The notes: generated by a model from the sequence alone, not told the origin. Numbered from the stretch's first letter, positions 54,801 to 63,510 are shown. The stretch: 64,000 bases of DNA from Angiostrongylus vasorum (GCA_018806985.1 JADANN010000197.1:1944001-2008000), one strand, 5' to 3'. Made by a program: numbers and translations.

Positions 54801-56336
54801 AGGTCAAATTAGCGCGCAATCTATTCAGTCAAACACTTTCATAACCCAAGTGGGAAAAAACTCTATGCGTAAATTTCTTCTCTTCGCTCTCGCCTTTTTC
54901 TTTGTTCTATTAATGTTTCCTCCATCGTGTTGTTCTTTATAATACAGGATTTTTTGTTGCCTTTTGCTTTATAGAAAGTGGTAGGAAATAATCTCACCCT
55001 CGGCACTTAGCCCTTTCTTTTCCTTATCTGTATCTCACAGTGATCGAAAATATCACAATTCTCACCTTCTTCTCTTTCCTCATGTTTCCCATTTAGACCC
55101 GAAGTGATAACAACCAACATGTTTTCTAATTTCTTTTAAGCACTTTCTTCTGTAAGCTTCATTAGCGGCCTGTAACAACGGCTAGTACACTTCACACAAT
55201 CACTAAAGGCTTCGGTTACTGGCACATGGTGTCTATTCGATTGGAATATTCGGTCTAATTCATAGTCTAGTCTGTTTCTAATCTGTTTTTATCCAAAATG
55301 GGTTACTAGTCGAAATCCCATCGCATTAAAAACCCCCGAATGACTCGACAAAATATCTGAATTTGTGCAAAGGATTTCGTCGCTCTTATCGCTTTTGCAT
55401 GTATTTTTTTATGGGTATTGATTATTAATGCCAAGTACCTTCTGCGCTTTTGAATTCACTCTTACTTTGTTTTATTCCTGGAATAGTTTTATGCCATTAA
55501 TCCAACTTCTTGGGTTTTACATTTTGAATAATTGGCAACAAATATAAGAGTATGAAGAAGGCCTTCTGAATTGGTGCTTAGGATTCGGGGTGCATCCTTC
55601 AATGATCGTGTTCATGAAGGTTCATAAGGGTTTCAACGAGTTCTTCGTCTCTCTTAGTGTTATTCCATTGATCGAAGATGTTCTTATCCATAAAATTGTT
55701 TTCAAAAGGCAAGCCCTCAACCGTTGCTTTCCATCCATTTATTGCTTTCTATTCAGCCATCTCAAATCTGATTTTTTAGAAAAATTATGCGGAAAAAACA
55801 AGCTTGTTCCACGTCTTCTTGGCGTCAACAAAGAATGTGTGATGCGAGTCGACGAAAAAACAAAAGACGTGCTAAAAGAATGGCCATTAGAACAAGTGAG
55901 GCGATGGAATACATCCCCAAGGACGTTCACCCTGGTTGGTTTATCGATTTATCGATTTATTGATCGATTATGGTTGTCGTGTCAGGAGCAATGGTATTTG
56001 TCAGGCATTAAAATATATGTGATTGTAATTAAAAGCGTAGAATTCTTTAATAAGCTAAACGACTATTTTTATTCTTCAAATGTCATGACTGCTATAAATG
56101 GTCTAATTTTTTTTAAAGGTGAGGAAATACCTATAGTTTTTTCCTCAGTGTGGCTTTGTTTCATTTCTGATCTGCCGCTTAAACTTTGTTTGTTTGTGTT
56201 GTTTTGTATCTTTTAAAAGTTCTTCCTAATCATTTAATTAGTAAGGAAATGATATCTTTCCCCACTTTTTTTTCTCGCGAAACAATATTAGAAGCTTCGC
56301 GTTTCCAAAGATCAGATCGATTCTAATAGACCTGAC

Positions 56337-56374
<38 letters not shown>

Positions 56375-59300
56375 ATAGAGAATAGAGATCTGACCTTAAT
56401 AAATGCAACTTTAAACAACTGTTGCTTTTTTTTGCAACTAATTCCTAAATACTTAGGACTTCGGTGACTATCAAGACGGTTACTATTCGGTACAAACTTC
56501 TGATGGTGAGAAAATTGGCCAACTAATTGCCGGCTACATTGATATTATCGTGAAGAAAAAAGCGATGAAGGATCATCTTGGAATCGAAGGCGACGAAGGC
56601 TCTACAATGCTTGAGGACGTTGTCGCTCCAGCGAAAGCAACCCTGGTTTGTTCGTTGTTCTTTTTTTTCTTTTTTTTGTGCATTTTTTTAGTTGTGGAGA
56701 GTTTTCACTAATGAATCGATGCGGTTCTGAATAAAGAAACAACTGGATTGTTTCCTTCAATAACGTGATTTCATGACCGACTACGGTATAATAATAGAAG
56801 AAAGTCCAATCAGACGAAAGAACTGCAACAAGTGAGAGACGTAGTTCTTCTTTTTGTTCTCTACATCTTTTTTAACCTTCCTTTTACTCTGTTTGGTAGA
56901 GAATTGTTCACATTTCATCTACATGGAAATGCATGAACTTCTTCCGTCATGAGATTTGTCAGCGCCTGTCTTCCATTCATTGTAAATCGCTGTGGTCATC
57001 ATTGCTACTAGGAAGTATTATTTTTAATCAGCTTGAATAAGTAAATTCATGAAGTTTTATTTCTAATGGAAGCCTCGGAGTGCTAACGGAGATATGGGCA
57101 ATTTTGCAGAAATAGTAGATGATTTGGGTGACTTTCGTTGCCAAAGGCAAATTACGGTGATGTGAATGAACTCAGTTACCACTACCGTATCCCCTGTCGA
57201 AAAATTCCAGTTTTAACAGCACTGATATTTTCGTAGTATTTCCATGACAATTTAATATGTAATGGTAATTTGTTATAATGTTGGATTATTTAACTAGAAT
57301 ATAGGAGAAGAAGATGCATAACACTATTAGAGCAGTTTTCAAGAGGAGTCGAGCTTAAGTAGCATTCGGATCTCAGATTGATTCATGTCGTGTTAAAACG
57401 TTTTCAGTTTTGTCGGCTTACCTTTAAGGATTTGTACCGTAGAGTAAATTTCTGCTTTGGAATAGCCTCAGGGATTTTTTAATTTTATGTCAGACCTTGT
57501 TAGGTTTAGATATTTGCCTTACACTGTCTGCCGTTTATGGAGGGGGAGTGTGTTTTAAAAGCTGCCACTTTTCTCAAATACCCTGACAAACATTTTTTTG
57601 AAATATATGGAAGATATACGCACAGTGGTTTTCGCAATGATACAATATTTTCTTAACGCTTCTTGGCTTTTTTCTTTAAATGTCAAAACTAAAACGGATG
57701 GCAATTTCGTTATCACTGCTATTTTCATGCTCATGAAAAGTTCAGGTGGCTCATGGGCAGATCGGAGCCGGGCAGTACGCTCAGGATGGCCACGTAGCGC
57801 TGCGCGGAGTGCTGCGCACTCCGCAGCAGCAGCCGTACGGTTATGGTATCAATGGCGCGCAGTACGGTGCTGTCAGCGGCGAGATTCAATCGCAGAGCCT
57901 TGCAAGGGTACGTTTTCGCGTAGTTTGGTAATGCTTGATGTGCTTATGTTTCCATGGGTAAATCGTCGTCTTTTCTGATGTTCGAGTGGGTTTTCGGACT
58001 TGACAGAATTTTCGCGCTAAATTCCCTCTGATTCAAAACAAAAAAAAAGAACATTTTCATAAAAAATCCTCAGTCGAGACATGAAAGCTTAGAGTGTATG
58101 GAATCATTTTACTCTTTTTGGGAAGGTGGAAATTCATAAGAATGAAGATCATTGTAGGAAAAAAAATACAGAAAAAAATGTTCAAGCAACGAGGAGACTT
58201 CTTCAGATACGTTGCAAGTTTTTCGTATCCCTTTTATTTCTTCCTGAGAGAGGACCCAAATTTTTTTGACAGATATTTTTTTTAACAGTGTGATTTGAAT
58301 GATAGTTTTGTGGAATTACGCTACTATTTAGTAGATATAGAAATAGCTGAGAGACAGGCGAAACGAAGAACCCGCATGGTGTGGCGGTGAACGCGTCACC
58401 CCCGCAAAAGGGTAATACTGCGTTCGTTCCCTACCGCAGACATCTGCGGTCCAGAGTTTTGCAAATATCTCAGCATCATTGAAGTTGAAGATTTCCTGTG
58501 CCGAAGACCTTAGTTCTTCATTCTTGTTTCTTCGTTTTTTTTTGCGGTTGCCTTTTGACGGGGTTGTCTCAGGGGTTCCATGGAGAACTAACTCGACGAG
58601 TACAGTACATTCGTAAAGAGAGCAAAATCTTAAAATAACAGCTGTTCCTACATGCAAATCCCTAGACCTTCCTTGGTGAATAGCGAATGCGTAGTAATGA
58701 ACAAAGTGAAAGAAATGCTGGAATGTTCATAGTATGTGAGAAGACAAGTCGAATAATTGGATAAATAAAACTGGCTGTGCAGGAAAATTCGTGGTGATTT
58801 AGTGTTTGCTCACTATATCCATATATTGGTTACAAGGCGTTCGATGACATTTCTTTAAGTGACAGTGGCTCCGACATGATTTAGAATTGCCAGAATTCGT
58901 TCAGATCATACACATATTGCTGACTCCAACTCACACCAGAGAATTGAACTGGAACAGTTTCTGGAGAAAATGCTAAACGGTGAATAGTTGGCATCGGCGG
59001 GTTTCTTATTTCACCTTACCACAATCGACGTTCGTTGTGGTGTTGAATTGTTGTCGATGCAGCTATGGTAACGCCAAAATCGGCTATTGTCATCGGCACC
59101 CCACTGGTCGCACAGCTGCCATTTATTCATTAAAATTCATCGGCTAGTCAAGTTTTTATTATGTGATGGATGATGACGAGCTGGGACAATAATATCGTAT
59201 TGAAATAAAAAAAATATCTGAGGAATATCGGAGGTTTGATGATGATGGCGTTCAACCGACAAACACCGAAAGGCGGAAACGAAGAGGCAACAGGCGAAGT

Positions 59301-59905
59301 TGAACCGTGACCACTCTGTTCAAATCGGATTCACCACATCGGAATATGGAACAAGATCAGCAGTTTTCAGGTATATGAGTGGCGGACTTTTGAGGATTAA
59401 AAAGTACTCTTTACTACAGCTTCAAAGTAGTGCATACCCTTCTATGCACTTTGTTTTTTCCGTAATAGAAAAAAAGTAGAAGAAAACAGAGTACTTGGTT
59501 GACTGCTCTCAAGTCAATGACGTACAGATATTTTATTCATGCCAACATCTCAATGAAAACGATGGACCCATCTGAGCAATGCTAATGCCTTCGAACAATA
59601 TTCTTCAAAGTAAAAATACGACATTGATGGTCGAAGAAATGGCATAATCGTTTAGACACTGGCCTCTCTGTTGCTTCTATTCAAAATTTGGCGCTTTTAT
59701 AGACTATTGAAACCCAGTAGTATTAGAAAAACATAAGCGACTTCATGTACTGCTTCCTTTTAGCATAATGGGGGGAGCTGCCTGTGTAATTCTTTTTCCA
59801 ACATAACGGCCAAATTTTTGCTACTGTTTCGTTTCTTCACCTCCGTCGGAAGTTCTCGGATAATGACCTCGTCATTATGGCTCTTGTCGTTGTTGTTGTT
59901 GTTGC

Positions 59906-59938
<33 letters not shown>

Positions 59939-62200
59939 CGCGGTTTTTCCACGACCTTCTGCAACATTCTTCATACTAAGCTTTAGAAACTGGAAATATT
60001 ATTCCAACTGTTGTGATTTTAGGCTCATCGTCTTCGTATTCTGGACACCTACGAACATCCTCAACGAGCTCTAGTCGGCACAATAGAGGCGACGATCAAA
60101 TCAGTCGCGGAAGCGGAAGAGGAATTGGAACGCGAGCCGCAAATTGATCTGCCACGATTCCATGACGACTACACGAAACGAAAGTGAGGCGGATTTTCGT
60201 TTCTTGTTTCTCGTGAAATCGGTAACCATTGCTGTTGGATTCGTTGTCACTGAAAATGTTTCCATAGATGATTTCTGATTTTGAACTAAATCCATGTTGA
60301 TCGAATTGATCGCTGTCCGGTACGCAGTCGAACATTTCCGCTCCTTTTTGTGCCTTAGTATTTTGTCGTCTACCTTGAGATGGATTTGGTTAAATGCAAG
60401 TGATGAGAATGATCAGTGTGACAATTGCAGGTGGGTTGATGAACAAGTCACCATCAGTAAGGAGAATGTCAACGAACGGCTTGCCGCCATGGGTGCAGCT
60501 ACAGCACGGGTTTGTCATTTAGTGCATTCTGTAATCATGAAAACCACTACTGCCGTATATAACTGACAAATAACTTGTAATTTACTTGCTCACGAACTAA
60601 TTCTGTTATTTCTTATTATAGTAGATAACATCTTAACTAAAACTTGCTAAAATACGGCATATTATTTTCCTTTCACATGAAAGTCAGTGTAAAAGTCAAC
60701 TGACGACTAAGTAACGCAGTGTAAAATGGTTATTGCTCACCATTCTGTTAGACGTCAAAATGTCACCGACTGATAGAAGGCGATTTGAAAAGAAGACGGA
60801 CTTTTCCTTTAGATAAAGTGTTCACCGGGAAAGGATTGGCCACCGATGCTTTGAGAAGCAATAAAATCTTCAACGAATTAAAAAACTGCGCATTTTAGCG
60901 CAGGAATTGAGAGCAAGGAAGAAGATATCTTCATCAATCGTCCCTGCTAAAAAATAGAAAAGAAAGAGTGTAGAACTTGGTTTTTGCTTCCATTAGTGGG
61001 TATGTGAGTTAGACTTTGGGCAGGCTAACCTCGGGACCTCAGGGAACCATAATGGTTCAACCGGCAAATCTCATAGAAAAAAAAGTAGGGATTGTGCTGG
61101 CACCCGCACAACTAGTGAAGACGAGCCGTCCAAGTATCCAAGTAAGTAATGGGGATGTAACTCATGAGTGACCGTAGTTCATATTACTACTATCGATTTC
61201 GTTTTTTCTACACTTAACAAAAAAAAGCAGGGAAACCAGTTTTTGAAAAATATACGGAAGTTTATGTTTTCCGGCTTCTTTACTTCCGTGCACCTTGTCC
61301 ACAACAATAAATATTCTCCGGACTCGTTTTTCGTCATTGCAGCCGTCAATGATTAGCGTCTATTTTCAGGTGGTCCAGTGGACAGCCGTGCAAGAAGAGT
61401 ACGATGATCGTGTCGGGACCGCCATCGCCACTATCGGCTCGAATCTACCGGATGTTGGAAGGAATGTCCGCGATTTGGCTCATTTCATGCCAGACAGAAG
61501 AAGGTATTCATTATTTTTTTTCACATTTGACGGCTTTCATTTCAAGCGAACGGTAGTGGAATTCTTTGAATCACATTGCTCACAATTTAATCGCATATAG
61601 TTTACTTGTTTGAACCGACATGTTGCCTTATTGATTTATTGATTGAAAATTTGACTTGTTGATTTGCTGAATGAAAATTTCTTTTCAGAGGCGATTTGGT
61701 GGACGCAACAAGAAAACTGTGCGGTGCTTTTGGTGATTTCCTCCATGCTGTCAATCCAGAGCACGAGGTTAGTGCAGTGGGTGGTTATAGCTTTTTTTTC
61801 TAAAATCTAGTTTCAATTGCTATTGGTTTTCAAATGTCCTAAAGTTTTTTGTGGGGCAGTTGATGAAGTTTGGATAGATATGAGCATTGTCAACTCATGA
61901 GTCGTTTTAGAAAGACTGTTGGTCAAGAGGAAGAGAAAATTGTAAGTGAGAAGAAGCGTTGCAGTTTCCTGCTTAAATAATGGGGCGATGGGCTTGCAGT
62001 GTTGACGATGATTGGATTTGAACTACTTCTTTGAAGGAAAAGAGAACTACTGTACTTGCGGCGGCAGGGCGAGTTGGCGATTTCTCGCAACAGGTGATCA
62101 ACACCATGGATGAGCCAACACAAGAACAGACGTATTTCCACGATCACCTTGTACAAAAAGCGAAGAACGTTGCCACAAGCACCGCTCAGCTTGTACTCAG
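32587..62200 (+). CDS. tln-1: Talin, 5' part of gene (17 exons, runs off window)
   Basis: Talin is the cytoplasmic adaptor that binds integrin beta tails through its FERM head and actin/vinculin through its rod, at muscle dense bodies and other attachment sites. The coding joins are 32587-32716, 42203-42301, 44081-44239, 44999-45138, 46160-46273, 48226-48301, 49253-49356, 53403-53466, 53860-53965, 55780-55934, 56457-56645, 57746-57907, 60023-60183, 60431-60509, 61370-61503, 61689-61767 and 62037-62200. Phases agree at every junction except exon 1/exon 2. About 705 residues are encoded: F0 (1-80), F1 with a basic loop (81-200), F2 (205-305), F3 (306-400, with the integrin-binding-type VRRW near 370-373), a Gly/Gln-rich linker (about 430-500) and rod bundle R1. 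Known talins have about 2500 residues, so most of the rod lies beyond 64000. Introns are rich in SINEs, and intron 1 holds an antisense RTE. Confidence 0.93.
33092..33375 (+). repeat. SINE-B in talin intron 1
   Basis: Head GCGTGTAGCACTGGAGTTAG, B box CGGTTTGATCCCG, body TTCTGCAAATTGGTAACGG and tail TTGATCAACGCCGAGAGCTT. Confidence 0.75.
33757..34026 (+). repeat. SINE-B inserted in RTE2
   Basis: Head GCGCGTAGCATAGTGGTTAG, B box TTGGTTCGATCCGG, body GGTTGGCAAAGTGGTACC and tail AGTTCCGGGAGCTTTATCG. RTE2 protein sequence lies on both sides (KALECC on the left, SYAAE on the right), so the SINE is the later insertion. I cannot define a clear target duplication. Confidence 0.8.
35993..36283 (+). 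repeat. SINE-B in RTE2 with perfect 12-bp target duplication
   Basis: A well-preserved copy: GCGTGTGGCGCAGTGGTTGG, CGTGGAATCGATCCCGGCGC, GGTCGGCAGATTGGTACC and tail TTTATCCTTTATCCTTAGAG. The flanks TATGAATTTATA at 35981-35992 and 36284-36295 are identical. The first 65 nt can fold as a tRNA-like acceptor (GGGCGC with GGCGCCC). It is nested in an RTE that is itself nested in talin intron 1. Confidence 0.92.
37222..37500 (-). repeat. SINE-B in talin intron 1, minus
   Basis: Left tail GATAAAGGATAAAACTCTTC, then GTGTTGATCAATCCCTAAGG, body CCAGTTTGCCGACCCCAG, B box GGGATCGAACCC and head CTCTAACCACTGCGCTGC. Confidence 0.8.
37600..38450 (-). other. Degraded frames, possibly transposon, in talin intron 1
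   Basis: Minus-strand frames include YYNWDLQEFEKLKARKRS (about 38060-38010) and DLDYANVFKDQCGQSWERT (about 38365-38310). They have protein-like composition, and the NWDL run loosely recalls RTE linkers, but I cannot assign them. No splice sites connect them. Confidence 0.25.
38650..40290. other. Talin intron 1, mostly featureless; one GC-rich frame
   Basis: Plain AT-rich sequence except 39762-40016. That stretch is richer in GC and has an open minus-strand frame of 84 codons rich in S, T, P and H (SSHQSRHSSATAHSQSLL) without a known domain. Confidence 0.35.
40670..40705 (+). ncRNA. Hammerhead-like motif with perfect stem I, family P4
   Basis: GGCT (40670-40673)/AGCC (40702-40705) pair perfectly, the core is the canonical CTGATGA, stem II is GACG-AAGA-TGCC with one mismatch, then GAAAC, and the predicted cleavage nucleotide is T in ATT. 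The sequence between the conserved elements differs from families P1-P3. Confidence 0.5.
40670..40760 (+). repeat. PLE-like terminus, family P4
   Basis: A hammerhead-like motif followed by GGAAGTAAATATATTTATTA, CTCGTGTAAGCTCATC and AAAGAATACATGAAG. The same order follows the motif at 48579-48665. No PLE protein is adjacent, so assignment rests on the motif. Confidence 0.5.
40765..42195. other. Talin intron 1, no gene seen
   Basis: AT-rich sequence with a long pyrimidine stretch at 41640-41705. No repeats of the window's families are present and no coding frame is supported. Confidence 0.45.
42203..42301 (+). CDS. tln-1: Talin exon 2 (F0)
   Basis: Encodes QKEYGLMRIVDDPTKCAWL and then ANGHSLEHYLIRHQ, aligning with the DYGLFL...DPxKGxWLExGxxLxYYxLRxG stretch of talin F0. 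The acceptor is TAATTTCAG and the donor GTAAGA. The length is 33 codons, phase 0 at both ends, which does not match the phase left by exon 1. Confidence 0.82.
42695..42840 (-). repeat. Repeat D copy in talin intron 2
   Basis: GGGGCAGACTTTCGCCAGGC, TGACCTCGGCGATTCCAGGG, AACCACACTCC and CACACAACCAGTGAGGAC match 16840-16950. Confidence 0.6.
44081..44239 (+). CDS. tln-1: Talin exon 3 (F0/F1)
   Basis: Encodes DTVEYRRKIRLLKVRMLDGS through IGISNYEEYSL, the F0-F1 junction and the start of F1, 53 codons, phase 0 to 0. The acceptor is TTTTGTTTTAG and the donor GTAAGA. Confidence 0.92.
44692..44885 (+). repeat. SINE-B, 5'-truncated, talin intron 3
   Basis: Starts within the body (GGGGTCGGCAAATTGGTACC) and ends with CATCAACTCTGAACGTTTTA. 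The tRNA-like head is missing. Confidence 0.7.
44999..45138 (+). CDS. tln-1: Talin exon 4 (F1 loop)
   Basis: Encodes VREMEVDGRGSMMNLRDERS, then a basic stretch GMMGTLGRKKEQKLEQL, the flexible F1 loop whose positive charge in other talins contacts acidic membrane lipids. It ends in phase 2 at a GTTAGT donor. Confidence 0.9.
46160..46273 (+). CDS. tln-1: Talin exon 5 (F1/F2)
   Basis: Encodes QKLHTDEELDWVDHSKTLRE and EDETLLLRRKYFF, the F1-F2 boundary. The acceptor TTTTTAAG is atypical, but it is the only one in frame with exon 4. The donor is GTTAGT. Confidence 0.88.
46555..46700 (-). repeat. Degenerate SINE-A in talin intron 5
   Basis: GGAAGCTGAGATATATGCGC, then TCCACCACACCAACCGATGTC in the right order for a minus copy. 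It is strongly diverged. Confidence 0.5.
47088..47372 (+). repeat. SINE-A, full long form, talin intron 5
   Basis: Leader GCCGATTTCTGTGTCC and GTTAGCTGATAGCACC, A box TTGGCGTAGTGGATAGCACG, B box AGGTTCCAAGCC, then TTCTGAGTTTTGCTTTTATC and the tail TAGGCAGTAAATAAAGGTTA. With 21176-21455 it defines the complete element, about 285 bp. Confidence 0.8.
47415..47475 (-). repeat. SINE-B fragment, minus
   Basis: GGTACCAATTTGCCGGCCCC followed by GGATGGGAGGCTTAGATGGGC, the SINE-B body only. Confidence 0.5.
48226..48301 (+). CDS. tln-1: Talin exon 6 (F2 start)
   Basis: Encodes SDTNVDSRDPVQLNLLYVQC RDGVLR, among the most conserved stretches of talin F2 (NVDSRDPVQLNLLYVQxRD). The acceptor is TTCTTTACAG and the donor GTGGGT. 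Confidence 0.92.
48462..48497 (-). ncRNA. Hammerhead-like motif, decayed (family P4, left arm)
   Basis: Minus strand: GGCT, TTGAGGA (first core C lost), GACG-AAGA-TATC stem II with one mismatch, GAAATGTT, GGCC. Confidence 0.4.
48579..48614 (+). ncRNA. Hammerhead-like motif, decayed (family P4, right arm)
   Basis: GGCT/AGCC stem I is perfect. The core reads GTGAGGA and GACAC instead of CTGAGGA and GAAAC, so it is inactive. The stem II region is identical to the left arm. Confidence 0.4.
48776..48870. repeat. (TA)n microsatellite
   Basis: Two long alternating TA tracts separated by a short CATGCTTATATATGCATATA interruption, in talin intron 6. Confidence 0.9.
49253..49356 (+). CDS. tln-1: Talin exon 7 (F2)
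   Basis: Encodes SLHPVTKEIACELGALQCQI and EYGDFPENKPKFYIE, aligning with the SHPVSxEKACxxGGxQxQIxxG region of F2. Acceptor TTAATCCAG, donor GTAAGT, phase 2 at the end. Confidence 0.9.
49495..49875 (+). repeat. SINE-C in talin intron 7
   Basis: CGCAGTGGTGCTGATG (A-box side), ATTGGTGTCAAACTCGTC, GCAGCAGCCGAACCC, CTTCGTGGATGATAGATGCG and TGCTGGAATGCGCACA. Short frames over it are SINE-derived and not exons. Confidence 0.65.
50400..50655 (-). repeat. SINE-B in talin intron 7, minus
   Basis: Tail side GATAGAAGATAAAGGAGCC, GACTTCATTAAGCATCC, B box GGGTTCGAGCC and head CTCTAACTACTGTGCTACGC. Confidence 0.7.
50660..52300. other. Talin intron 7, no repeats or genes recognised
   Basis: AT-rich. A 20-bp unit TTTTAGCACTTTTCAATATG is directly repeated at about 50888-50938. 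Frames at 51340-51621 and 51777-51968 have no talin or transposon similarity. Confidence 0.4.
52311..52603 (-). repeat. SINE-B in talin intron 7, minus, full length
   Basis: Tail AAAAGGATAAAGCTTTCGGC, GTTGATCAATCATGAGGG, body GGTACCAATTTGTGGACC, B box GGAATCGAACTC and head CTATAACCACTGCACTACAC. Confidence 0.75.
53403..53466 (+). CDS. tln-1: Talin exon 8 (F2)
   Basis: Encodes GRDFLPKEYAKSKENEKKIV L. The FLPKEY core is diagnostic for talin F2. The acceptor is TTTTATAG and the donor GTAACG. Confidence 0.88.
53860..53965 (+). CDS. tln-1: Talin exon 9 (F2 end)
   Basis: Encodes NYKQLSGTSDLDAKSKYVHL and CRGLKTYGVTFFLVK, the C-terminal helices of F2 leading into F3. Acceptor CTGCTTCAG, donor GTTTGT, phase 1 at the end. 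Confidence 0.9.
54300..54640. other. GC-rich island in talin intron 9
   Basis: Overlapping short plus frames (54350-54627) rich in P, R, S and H arise from CCTC/CCGC-rich sequence. No talin homology and no protein family is recognised. Confidence 0.3.
54762..54830 (-). repeat. PLE terminus fragment (family P3-like) with decayed ribozyme
   Basis: Minus strand: GCT, CTCAGGA, GGTG-AAAC-CACC stem II, GAAAAGTC, AGC, then flanking GCGCGCAATCTATTCAGTC and ACTTTCATAACCC. The flank matches GTGCAATCTTCTCAGTC near 5560 in family P3. Stem II has changed to GGTG/CACC yet still pairs. Confidence 0.5.
55780..55934 (+). CDS. tln-1: Talin exon 10 (F3)
   Basis: Encodes EKLCGKNKLVPRLLGVNKEC, RVDEKTKDVLKEWPLEQVRR and WNTSPRTFTL. 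The RRW of the PTB-like F3 domain corresponds to the residues that contact the integrin NPxY tail in vertebrate talin. Acceptor ATTTTTTAG, donor GTTGGT. Confidence 0.93.
56338..56370. repeat. (GA)n microsatellite
   Basis: About sixteen uninterrupted GA units in talin intron 10, followed by CCTGATAGAG and a second copy of nearby sequence. Confidence 0.9.
56457..56645 (+). CDS. tln-1: Talin exon 11 (F3 end)
   Basis: Encodes DFGDYQDGYYSVQTSDGEKI, GQLIAGYIDIIVKKKAMKDH and EGDEGSTMLEDVVAPAK. The first part is the conserved F3 strand-helix, the last part the talin-specific EGDExSTMLE. Phase 0 at both ends. Confidence 0.93.
57746..57907 (+). CDS. tln-1: Talin exon 12 (head-rod linker)
   Basis: Encodes VAHGQIGAGQYAQDGHVALR, GVLRTPQQQPYGYGINGAQY and GAVSGEIQSQSLAR, a Gly/Gln/Ala-rich linker between F3 and the rod. 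It is much richer in GC than the flanking introns and includes a 9-bp perfect hairpin (57804-57824). Acceptor TTCAG, donor GTACGT. Confidence 0.9.
58343..58490 (+). repeat. SINE-A in talin intron 12
   Basis: GCTGAGAGACAGGCGAAACG, GGTGTGGCGGTGAACGCGTC, TGCGTTCGTTCCCTACC, GAGTTTTGCAAATATCTCAG and CATCATTGAAG in order. Confidence 0.75.
58560..58770 (+). repeat. Degenerate SINE-C 3' part
   Basis: CTCGACGAGTACAG, AAATGCTGGAATGTTCATAG and an A-rich end align loosely in order with SINE-C 3' halves. Confidence 0.4.
59885..59940. repeat. (TTG)n microsatellite
   Basis: A near-perfect TTG tract in talin intron 12. Unlike those at 7.3 and 30.2 kb it has no PLE terminus beside it. Confidence 0.9.
60023..60183 (+). 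CDS. tln-1: Talin exon 13 (rod R1 start)
   Basis: Encodes AHRLRILDTYEHPQRALVGT, IEATIKSVAEAEEELEREPQ and IDLPRFHDDYTKRK. The first helices of rod bundle R1 start here. Acceptor ATTTTAG, donor GTGAGG, phase 2. Confidence 0.9.
60431..60509 (+). CDS. tln-1: Talin exon 14 (R1)
   Basis: Encodes WVDEQVTISKENVNERLAAM and GAATAR after completing a lysine codon with exon 13. Acceptor ATTGCAG, donor GTTTGT. Confidence 0.9.
61010..61150 (-). repeat. Repeat D copy in talin intron 14
   Basis: CTTTGGGCAGGCTAACCTCG, GGGAACCATAATGGTTCAAC, CACCCGCACAACTAGTGA and CCGTCCAAGTATCCAAG. Confidence 0.6.
61370..61503 (+). CDS. tln-1: Talin exon 15 (R1)
   Basis: Encodes VVQWTAVQEEYDDRVGTAIA, TIGSNLPDVGRNVRDLAHFM and PDRRR. 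Acceptor TATTTTCAG, donor GTATTC, phase 2. Confidence 0.92.
61689..61767 (+). CDS. tln-1: Talin exon 16 (R1)
   Basis: Encodes GDLVDATRKLCGAFGDFLHA and VNPEHE. Acceptor TTCTTTTCAG, donor GTTAGT. Confidence 0.92.
62037..62200 (+). CDS. tln-1: Talin exon 17 (R1/R2)
   Basis: Encodes EKRTTVLAAAGRVGDFSQQV, INTMDEPTQEQTYFHDHLVQ and KAKNVATSTAQLVL, ending in phase 2 at a GTATTT donor. The acceptor is TTTGAAG. The next exon should start with the AK-type helix that follows in talins; it is not found before 64000. Confidence 0.9.
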
Positions 62201-62204
62201 GTAT

Positions 62205-63510
62205 TTAAATGTGCATAGAAATTATCGATAGTCGGTTTTTTGTTGTTCGTCATCCAGATGACAGTGTCACTTCGTTCTGAAGAGACAACCTATCCGTCAA
62301 GTGTTTTAACAGCTCCGTTGGCTGTCAGTAAGGATAGCAATATACTTGCTTCTATATTTTGGGTTCGACCACCTTTCAATGTTTTGTAGAAATTGCTTGG
62401 GAAACTTTGTAGGGAGTCTCTTTAAAAAACAACGTTACCTAAGAAGAAGTCCCCCTACTTCCGAACATTATCTGTCATGCTTTTTTATGATACCTATAGA
62501 ATACCTACCTACACAGTGGTTGTTTTTTTCATCCATTGGCTTTCGTATTCTTCCTTTCCCTACATCTCGCACTTCATTCACTATCTACAGCCTTAAGATA
62601 ACTGTTGCTTTCGAACTATCGAATTCTTTCTCCTACTTGTCTCCTTCCCAACATATTTTGGCACAATTCTCCTATAATGTCCATTTCTCCTAGCACTTTT
62701 TTTTAAAAGTTGGAGATTGCTGTAATGAACTACTAGAATTTTTCCACTTTTTTCTTCTAGCGGAACGTACGACGACTTGTCGTTAATAATTGGTACTCTG
62801 ACGTATAACCTTTGGAAAATCTAAGCGTAATTGGTTAGAAGTTTTTTGAGGGACAGGTAAAAGTGATTCTTCAAAAGAAGTAGGCGGAGTTCGGCGTCGA
62901 CGTATATGCCCATTGGGGGCCATTTGTCGTTCGCCGCTTTGCTGGCTGCCAATGACGGATACTATGCAAATTGGGGGAAGGGAAGAGGGGTACTCCTGAC
63001 ACCGCACCCATGGGACACTTGTCAGCTTGAATAGTTGTTAGAGAGTATTGAATACGAGTAGAAAGTAGCAAACATCTACTCGCCATATATCTTTGGTGTT
63101 GTAGATGAAGCGAGTTATCCCTCGGGATCCTTGATCCATCTAGGCGATTGCTTGCAACTCTCCGTTGTATTATACTTTATTCGTCGTTCACACCCACAAG
63201 CCACTACTGTTTATGAGTGTGAGTATCATGGGACCTCTTGTCTTCTCATAGGCATTTAATTTCGGGAAAATTACGTGTAGGGGATCACTGAATTTTTTTG
63301 CGGTTCCTTCTGTTATATTTTTTGGACGATTTTTTTTGTGATTGAAAAGGTGTTCGAGAGTAAGTTGTGATGCTTCTCTCAGATTACGACTCGCTACTAT
63401 CAATCTTGACAATCCACTTATTCAGCCAAATCAACTCTCACTCTCGTAATTCCTATTTAAAATAGTTTTTTGATGTTAACCTCTTATTTACTGTCTACTG
63501 CAGTTTTTCA
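62205..63510. other. Talin intron 17, no exon or repeat seen
   Basis: I searched the plus frames for the next rod helix and found none. Frames at 62346-62693 and on the minus strand (62783-63412) show no talin-like heptads. The intron appears to extend past the window. Confidence 0.5.

Noticed and set aside
62783..63412. Minus-strand frames after the last talin exon as a neighbouring gene
   Set aside because: They are short, without domain similarity, and lie within the intron that must continue to the remaining talin rod exons.
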